In this document: positions 18,774 through 24,267 of the stretch, piece after piece
Layout: the number at the start of each line of letters is the position of its first letter
Position numbering within the stretch: position 1 is the stretch's first letter
IMG/VR virus record: IMGVR_UViG_3300015371_000170
Location: 1 to 24,267 of that record
Reading direction: 5' to 3' (one strand)
Source: a virus
Length of the DNA: 24,267 nucleotides
Notes under the pieces: model-generated
What the model saw: only the letters and a program-made list of their open reading frames with translations
The model's database searches: none
What the model was told of the DNA's origin: nothing
Translations under genes and position numbers: made by a program

Positions 18774-20420
18774 ATGATTCAAGTCTCGAGCCCCTTAGAC
18801 AAGATATGGGAGCCTCATAAAAAGCAAATCGAGTTTATCAGGCTCCCGTTCTCCATCTTCGAGGCTCTTTACGGAGGTGCGGCAGGGGGAGGTAAGAGTG
18901 AACTCCTCCTGATGCTCCCGATTCTATATGGATTCCACGAGCACCCTGGTTTTCACGGCGTTCTGTTTCGTCAGACTTTTCCTCAACTCGAAGAATCTCT
19001 TATCCCGAGAAGTCACGGATTTTATAAGCATCTTGGTGCTACTTATAACGATACCAAGCATTTTTGGACTTTTCCTTCTGGGGCACGAATTCGCCTTTCA
19101 TATCTTGATACTGAGAAAGACGCGCGCGAGCATGATACAGCCGAGTATCATTACGTCGGTTTCGATGAGCTAACAGCATTTATCGAATTTGTTTACCGAT
19201 ACATTACTTCTCGTGTTCGTTCTACTATTTCTGGGGTTCCTCCTCTTATTCGGAGTGCGAGTAATCCGGGAAATCGCGGCCATGTTTGGGTCCGAACTCG
19301 ATTTGTAGCACCCGCGCCGGAGGGTGGAGCTAGACTTTTCGATTCCTTTACACAAACATACAGGTTCTTCGTCAGGGCGCGTCTTACCGACAATCCCTTC
19401 CTGATGAAGAAGGACCCCGGATATCTTAACAGACTCCGGATTCTCCCAGAGGCTGAACAGCGTGCAAAAATCGACGGAGATTGGTGGGTATTCTCGGGGC
19501 AAGTCTTCAACGAGTGGCGCGACCCGTTCATCGGGGCGGCATTCCACGGCGAACCTGGGAACGCGTGTCACGTTATTCCAGATTTCGAGCCACCTTACTG
19601 GTGGCCTCGAATCATTTCAGCTGACTGGGGCTATACGGCTAAGACGTGGGTCGGGTGGGGTGCTGTGGCACCGGACGGTCGGCTCTTTCTATATCGTGAA
19701 TACGCGCGTGAGAAAACTAGTATCGAAGAGTGGGGCGCTGACGTCCGACGCATTTCTCAGTTTGAGCTGCCTAATCTTGGCTGTGCTACTCTAGACCCTT
19801 CTGCATGGGGAAAGCGTGGAGAGGCCAAGACGCTCGAACAGCAGATTACCGAGGCGACTGGCATCAGATGGGACCCAGCAGATAACGATAGATTAGGAGG
19901 CAAGCTTCTGATGCACGAAATGTTGCGTTGGAAGCCACGACCTCCTCGCTACATCCCTGCTGAAGGATTCAACGAGGAAACTGCTCAAAGAATCCTCCGA
20001 ATGCAGGGTCCAGGAATCTACGATGAATACCTCAAGATGTTCCAGCCTGAAGAACCGGAGAGAAATCTCCCCAAGCTCCAGGTCTGCCGCTCTTGTGAGT
20101 ATTTCAGGGAAGCCATCCCAGCGTGCATTTACGAGCAGAGGGATGGGAAGAATACAGAGGACGTAGCCGATTTTGATGGTGATGACCCCTACGATGGTGG
20201 TCGTTACCTCATTAAGGCTTACAATCGATACGTTCGGGAGAGCAAGACCAAGCACGAAAAGCAAGTCGCTCTCGGTGGTATTCTAGAGAAATTAGCAGAA
20301 ACCAACGATTATAACGAATTTCATCGTCGAATGTATCATTATGAGAAGAAGTTTCTGGGGAAGAGTCATTCAGTCTATCGAACGCGCGCCAGAACCAGAG
20401 CTCAACGTTTCAGAGCCTAG
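18774..20420 (+). CDS. terL: Terminase large subunit (DNA packaging ATPase/nuclease)
   Basis: This 548-residue protein has a Walker A GGAAGGGKS at ~34-42, Walker B YVGFDE near 130 and a coupling motif SASNPG near 163. The nuclease domain starts with SADWGYT near 280, with further acidic residues at LDPSAW (~342) and DPYDGG (~470). This is the normal order for terminases that pump DNA into proheads and cut concatemers. Length and motif spacing are typical. The ATG follows the preceding stop directly without a visible ribosome site, suggesting coupling. The basic C-terminus overlaps the next gene by 80 bases. Confidence 0.95.
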   Translation: MIQVSSPLDKIWEPHKKQIEFIRLPFSIFEALYGGAAGGGKSELLLMLPILYGFHEHPGFHGVLFRQTFPQLEESLIPRSHGFYKHLGATYNDTKHFWTFPSGARIRLSYLDTEKDAREHDTAEYHYVGFDELTAFIEFVYRYITSRVRSTISGVPPLIRSASNPGNRGHVWVRTRFVAPAPEGGARLFDSFTQTYRFFVRARLTDNPFLMKKDPGYLNRLRILPEAEQRAKIDGDWWVFSGQVFNEWRDPFIGAAFHGEPGNACHVIPDFEPPYWWPRIISADWGYTAKTWVGWGAVAPDGRLFLYREYAREKTSIEEWGADVRRISQFELPNLGCATLDPSAWGKRGEAKTLEQQITEATGIRWDPADNDRLGGKLLMHEMLRWKPRPPRYIPAEGFNEETAQRILRMQGPGIYDEYLKMFQPEEPERNLPKLQVCRSCEYFREAIPACIYEQRDGKNTEDVADFDGDDPYDGGRYLIKAYNRYVRESKTKHEKQVALGGILEKLAETNDYNEFHRRMYHYEKKFLGKSHSVYRTRARTRAQRFRA

Positions 20421-20793
20421 TTCTCCTTTTATCGATTACCTCATTCAGGAGAATCGTTCGTTGCGCGAACGAATTAGCTACCTAGAAAATGAGGATAAAA
20501 ACCTTCGAGAAATGCTCCTCCGGCGTGTCGGTTTGGCTCTCTCGGAATCCAGAGCTGAATCTGGGAAAGAGTATAAACCGATAAAGAAGACCGTGCTCCC
20601 ATGGTCTCAACAGGCTGCCAAACTCGAAGCCGATTCGAGAGAGAAGTATTGGAAGAAACAAATCGAATTGAGAGAGCAACCTCAGGAGGTTCGTAGAGAG
20701 AAAGCTGAGCATCCTGATTCTAATCCTAAGCCAGAGGATGATTTCGATAAAGATATGGCGGAACTAAACGATGTTTCCTCCAACAACTCTTGA
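20341..20793 (+). CDS. Coiled-coil hypothetical protein before the portal
   Basis: The protein has 150 residues. A basic start (MRRSFWGRVIQSIERAP) overlaps the end of the terminase gene. A helix with heptad spacing (LIQENRSLRERISYLE continuing to LREMLLRRVGL) follows at ~33-65, and the rest is a charged tail. Small coiled-coil proteins between terminase and portal are frequent in phages and are often of unknown role. The start is uncertain because of the 80-base overlap and weak ribosome site, and a later start would keep the coiled coil. It overlaps the portal start by 23 bases. Confidence 0.6.
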   Translation: MRRSFWGRVIQSIERAPEPELNVSEPSSPFIDYLIQENRSLRERISYLENEDKNLREMLLRRVGLALSESRAESGKEYKPIKKTVLPWSQQAAKLEADSREKYWKKQIELREQPQEVRREKAEHPDSNPKPEDDFDKDMAELNDVSSNNS

Positions 20794-23434
20794 GCCACTG
20801 GCTCCTAACAATTCTCCTGACCTCCTCCCTCCCGAGCTCCCTACCGGGCCGGATGAGAAGGAACATTTCTGCGACTCCGATGTCGCCAAGAATCTTGCCG
20901 ATATTATCGAGCATTTGGAGCAGCATGATCGTTTCAATCGAGACCGGCTCATCAAAAAGTGGCGGAAACAGATGTGTTATTGGGACAACATCCAATACAT
21001 CTGGTGGTCCGAGTTCGCTTTCGATTGGAGAACTCCCGAGCAGATTAAAGAGGAAGATCCGCAATCTGATATAGACCCGGCTCTCTACGCCAAAATCATA
21101 AACATCTACCGAGCTTACGGAGAGGTAATCATCGCTGCGATGTCCGCAGCCCTTCCTACCGTTCCTTTCGTCCCTGACGACGCCGAGAATCCTGACGACA
21201 TCTCTACCTCCAAGGCATACACGAAGATTGGGATGCTCGTTCAGAAGCACAACTTTGCCGAGCTTCTCTTCATGAAATCCCTCTACATTCTGTATAACCA
21301 GGGTGTAGTCTTTGGTTACAACGAGAATAGAGCTTCCGCGAAATTCGGGGTCTACGAGAATCCCGTCGTAGCGGATCACAACGTAGTCACCCGAGAGTTC
21401 TACTGTGCGAACTGCGGATATTCTCTAGGCTCCTCCGAAGTTTCCTCCATGCCGATCGGTCAGCTTCCTCCTCAGCCTCCTCCTATCGACCAAAAAGAAG
21501 AACCCCTCAATGCTGAATCTTTCGGTTCTGAAGAACCCGCTCCTGAGAATCTTCCTGTCCCCGCTGGTCCTGGCGAGATGGGCAACACTCCCGGTGCGCC
21601 ACCGCCATCCATGCCTCCCATGAATCAGCAACCAGTTGGGGTGCAGAGGTGCCCACAGTGTGGATATGAGAACCTTCCTGAGTCAGATGATTTTGAGGAG
21701 CTTGTTCCTCGGATCGTTGGTTACGAAACGACTCCGAAGAATCGCGAGTGCCTTGAAGTTTATGGTCCTCTCAATGTCAAGATTTCTCCCTGGGCGACGC
21801 GCGTAGAAGATTTACCATACCTCATTCTCGAAACTGAGGAGCATTACGCCAAGCTCCAAGACATTTACCCTGAAATCGCGGAGAAAATTCAGCCGGTAAT
21901 TGACATCGATACGTTCGATCGTTCCATGCGAACGAACATAATGTATCGAGGCGACGTAGCTACTGATCTTTGCACTACTCGGAGAGTCTGGCTTCAACCA
22001 TGGGCTTTCAACGTCCTTGGAGTAAAGAATCGAAAAGATGATATCGATGAACTTCGATCCCTTTACCCCAACGGATGCTATTGTGTCATCATAAATCGTG
22101 ACCTTGTCGTCGAGGGCATTCCCGACATTCTCCAGGACCATTGGACTCTTACAGAACATCCTCTTGCCGAGTCTCTTCACGCCGAATCTACCGGAGCGGC
22201 TGTTATTCCAATTCAGGACATGACCAATGAAGGCTGGAATCTCACGCTCGAAGGAATTGAGTTTGGTATTCCTGAACTCTACGCCGATCCCGACGTCCTT
22301 GATTTCGACTCTTACGGTAAGTCAGAAGCGCGACCTGGTCAAGTTTCTCCAGCAAAAGCTCCATCTGGTAGATCCTTGGGTGAGGGGTTCTTCGAGGCGA
22401 AAACCTCCAGCATCTCACAGGAGATTGATAAATTCCTTAATCGTTTGGAGAGGGTTGGGCAGTTTGTCTCGGGAGCACTTCCAACAGTTTTTGGAGGCTC
22501 GATTCAAGGTGGTTCAGGGACTGCACGGGAATACGAGATGTCCCGCTCACAGGCTCTACAAAGACTACAAATTACCTGGAAAATCGTCAAGGTTTGGTGG
22601 GCAAAGATGCTTGCGAAAGCTGTCCGAAGCTTCGCCATCAATATGCTCCAGGATGAGAAATACGTAGAAAAGAGAGGAAGCGTTTATATCAATGTTTGGA
22701 TTCGTAAGATTCATCTGACTGGAAAGGTTGGTGAGATCGAGCCTGACGTAAACGAAAGCTTCCCGATCTCCTGGGCACAGAAGAGGGATATGATCCTGAA
22801 TCTGTTCCAAGGTGGAAACGAAGATGTGATGGCTGTCCTTCGTCACCCAGAGAATGCCGGACTAATCGCACTTATAATCGGTGTTCCAGAACTTTTCATT
22901 CCTGGTGATGATAGCCGGAATAAACAGCTTATCGAAATCGGGGAGATGATTACTCAGGAACCGATTTCGATTCCTCCTCCTGGACCTCAAGAGGGACCTC
23001 CTCCAGATATGCAGGGTGGAATGCCTCCTCCCGGACCTCCTCCTATGATGGGACCTCCTCCCGGACCTCCTCAGCAAGGACCACCTATGCCTCCTCCCGG
23101 TCCTCCATCTCCAGGTCCGCAAGAGGGTCCGAATCAGCACGCTCCTAACGAGGCTCCTGGTGGACCTTCTCCATTTGGTCCTGAACCGGCTTTGGAATCC
23201 TCCGTGCGTATCGAGCCGACTCTTGATGATCACGAAGTAGAGATGGTCACCTGTCAAGCCTGGCTCCGCTCTGAGGTAGGATTGCAATACAAGAAGGAGA
23301 ATCCTGGGGCGTATCTCAATGTTCTGCTCCATATGCAGGCGCACCAGAAATTCGCTGCGATGAACGCGCAGGCTCAGGATCAGCAGGATCAGCAAGGTCA
23401 GGATAATCAACCTCCTCCTAAGGAGAAGAAGTAA
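20771..23434 (+). CDS. Portal protein with inserted zinc ribbon and Pro-rich tail
   Basis: This 887-residue protein carries portal features. A helical N-terminal part includes WRTPEQIKEEDP and DPALYAKIINIYRAYGEVII, and the crown/stem-like region has FEAKTSSISQEIDKFLNRLE and SGTAREYEMSRSQALQRLQ, typical of podovirus-like portals. Unusually, a split four-cysteine zinc ribbon is present: CANCGYS near 215 and CPQCGYE near 296, about 75 residues apart. A Pro-rich loop lies between the knuckles. After about residue 730 come repeated PPPGPP stretches, then a short helical end. The portal ring is the DNA gate, and the extra parts may be surface-exposed decorations. Confidence 0.85.
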   Translation: MFPPTTLEPLAPNNSPDLLPPELPTGPDEKEHFCDSDVAKNLADIIEHLEQHDRFNRDRLIKKWRKQMCYWDNIQYIWWSEFAFDWRTPEQIKEEDPQSDIDPALYAKIINIYRAYGEVIIAAMSAALPTVPFVPDDAENPDDISTSKAYTKIGMLVQKHNFAELLFMKSLYILYNQGVVFGYNENRASAKFGVYENPVVADHNVVTREFYCANCGYSLGSSEVSSMPIGQLPPQPPPIDQKEEPLNAESFGSEEPAPENLPVPAGPGEMGNTPGAPPPSMPPMNQQPVGVQRCPQCGYENLPESDDFEELVPRIVGYETTPKNRECLEVYGPLNVKISPWATRVEDLPYLILETEEHYAKLQDIYPEIAEKIQPVIDIDTFDRSMRTNIMYRGDVATDLCTTRRVWLQPWAFNVLGVKNRKDDIDELRSLYPNGCYCVIINRDLVVEGIPDILQDHWTLTEHPLAESLHAESTGAAVIPIQDMTNEGWNLTLEGIEFGIPELYADPDVLDFDSYGKSEARPGQVSPAKAPSGRSLGEGFFEAKTSSISQEIDKFLNRLERVGQFVSGALPTVFGGSIQGGSGTAREYEMSRSQALQRLQITWKIVKVWWAKMLAKAVRSFAINMLQDEKYVEKRGSVYINVWIRKIHLTGKVGEIEPDVNESFPISWAQKRDMILNLFQGGNEDVMAVLRHPENAGLIALIIGVPELFIPGDDSRNKQLIEIGEMITQEPISIPPPGPQEGPPPDMQGGMPPPGPPPMMGPPPGPPQQGPPMPPPGPPSPGPQEGPNQHAPNEAPGGPSPFGPEPALESSVRIEPTLDDHEVEMVTCQAWLRSEVGLQYKKENPGAYLNVLLHMQAHQKFAAMNAQAQDQQDQQGQDNQPPPKEKK

Positions 23435-23652
23435 TGCCTGTCGAACAGATTCCATTTGGCGTCCCCGTGACGATGGTTCAGAACGTCGCCTACGCAATTC
23501 CTACCGCTGCCGGGGTCATCTATTCCACGGTGGCACTCGAAAGCGGTCCAACTGCTACAGGACCGTGGACTGCCGTAGTAGCGGGTCAGCTTCCGAACTC
23601 CTTTATCCGGTGCCCAACCGGAGCATCTGTAGTAACTATCCGAAAGAGCTAG
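23434..23652 (+). CDS. Small putative structural protein
   Basis: This 72-residue protein is almost all beta-type, rich in Val, Ala, Thr and Gly (FGVPVTMVQNVAYAIP, then STVALESGPTATGPW). Short phage proteins of this composition between portal and scaffold genes may be head or decoration components, but I do not recognise a family. The ATG shares the A of the preceding TAA. It lies in the conserved portal-to-scaffold interval. Confidence 0.55.
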   Translation: MPVEQIPFGVPVTMVQNVAYAIPTAAGVIYSTVALESGPTATGPWTAVVAGQLPNSFIRCPTGASVVTIRKS

Positions 23653-23659
23653 GTGAGAT

Positions 23660-24267
23660 ATGTTCCGTAAAATTTTCCTTCTCTTCTCCCCAGATGACGC
23701 TCCAGGAGCCGGTGATGGTGCGGATGACTTCGCGCAAGACATGGCAGTCCTTAACGCAGAGGAAACTGGAGCTAAAGGAGAGAAAGAAGGCGACGAGACT
23801 CCGGAAGAAAGTGATGAAGAAAGTCCGGAAGATACTGGAGAAGGCGATGAAGAAGAGAAACGCTTCACAGAAGAAGATGAGGAAGATGAGGAATCCCGAG
23901 AGCGAGATTCCGATGAAGAAGAAGATGATGACGAAAAAGAATCCGAAGAGGAAGAGGTAGTCGCAGGTCATCGAACCTCCATCCGGGACGTTAAGAAAGC
24001 TTTCCCCGGTATCTTCAAGAAGTTCCCGGATCTCAAGACTTCATTCTTCAGGGATGGTGAATTTTCTAAAGTTTATCCCAGTCCTGAAGATGCAGCCCTT
24101 GGTGCTCAGAAGGCTGAAAATTACGACCTCCTCGAAGGTTCTTTGGTCCAAGGCAATCCTCAACTCCTGATGAAGGAGCTTTCGGATAACAATCCCAAGG
24201 CGTTCAAGCAGGTCGTTGAGAATTGGCTCCCACAACTTCGCGCGATCGATGACAAGCTTTACATCGC
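23660..24267 (+). CDS. Acidic scaffolding-like protein, cut by the window end
   Basis: The frame stays open to the last base (202 codons seen), with no stop, so it is partial. The ATG follows GGTGAGAT. After a short start (MFRKIFLLFSPDDAPGAGDG), residues ~20-98 are dominated by Glu and Asp. A folded part with SIRDVKKAFPGIFKKFPDLK and an alternating helix region follows. An acidic N-terminal extension plus a helical core after the portal gene is typical of phage scaffold proteins that guide capsid assembly, and a capsid gene would be expected next. The first residues are hydrophobic, which is a little unusual. Confidence 0.7.
   Translation, partial: MFRKIFLLFSPDDAPGAGDGADDFAQDMAVLNAEETGAKGEKEGDETPEESDEESPEDTGEGDEEEKRFTEEDEEDEESRERDSDEEEDDDEKESEEEEVVAGHRTSIRDVKKAFPGIFKKFPDLKTSFFRDGEFSKVYPSPEDAALGAQKAENYDLLEGSLVQGNPQLLMKELSDNNPKAFKQVVENWLPQLRAIDDKLYI

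Noticed and set aside
18057-18782. Full-length antisense open frame of 241 codons opposite the gene at 18048
   Set aside because: It is Leu/Ser/Arg/Gly-rich, has no motif, and mirrors the codon pattern of the sense gene, whose start, ribosome site and fit in the late cluster are better.
22862-23497. Leftward open frame opposite the Pro-rich portal end
   Set aside because: It consists mainly of Arg/Ser/Leu runs, the antisense of Pro/Gly codons.
1-24267. tRNA, rRNA, integrase, transposase or insertion sequence
   Set aside because: I saw no cloverleaf-like sequence, conserved rRNA stretch, recombinase motif or terminal inverted repeats with a transposase frame. Weak tRNA-like folds cannot be excluded by eye.

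Overview
The window looks like about 24 kb of an uncultivated tailed double-stranded DNA phage (Caudoviricetes). The hallmarks are a complete terminase large subunit, a portal protein, the start of an acidic scaffold-like protein, and a dense block of very short overlapping genes with phage-type recombination proteins. A parallel beta-helix protein of a kind I associate with soil bacteria suggests a soil virus, but the host cannot be named. The 3' edge cuts a gene. The first ~290 bases are much more GC-rich than the rest and hold no gene I can support.

Layout. (1) Positions ~289-11786 are one long leftward early cluster of about 31 genes, mostly 45-160 codons, coupled by ATGA/TAATG overlaps. 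It holds a recombination/replication set: SNF2-type helicase, Fe-S PD-(D/E)XK (Cas4/RecB-like) nuclease, Sak4/RecA-like ATPase and a possible DUF669-type ssDNA-binding-like protein. Between these lie at least eight small zinc-ribbon proteins and one ribbon-helix-helix candidate. No DNA polymerase or primase is visible. (2) Positions 11787-13033 are a 1.25-kb non-coding control region. It has a leftward sigma70-type promoter, an inverted pair of 11-bp tandem-repeat arrays around an AT-rich dyad (a candidate replication origin), and several short repeated boxes. (3) Positions 13034-13738 are a small rightward unit: a 197-residue protein, a 23-residue membrane peptide and a strong intrinsic terminator. 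(4) Positions 13739-14100 are a second control region ending in a TTGACA-17-TAGGAT promoter. (5) Positions 14101-24267 are the rightward late cluster. It starts with an accessory segment (cold-shock-domain protein, beta-helix protein, Acb2/Tad1-like cyclic-nucleotide sponge, two-helix membrane protein, small protein with a metzincin-type HExxHxxGxxH motif). Terminase, a coiled-coil protein, portal, a small structural candidate and the scaffold-like protein follow.

How it fits together. The early cluster would remodel and recombine phage DNA, and the central region would fire both transcription and replication. The late cluster packages DNA and builds the head, while its leading accessory genes probably act on host defence, host RNA or the cell surface. 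The most unusual observation is a 32-residue C-terminal module (21 identities) shared by two otherwise unlike proteins on opposite strands on either side of the control region. Close behind are the origin-like inverted arrays and exact 10-12-base boxes repeated across the control regions, one of them abutting the late promoter. Several genes below 60 codons, or with GTG starts, were found by reading the frames directly and are listed.
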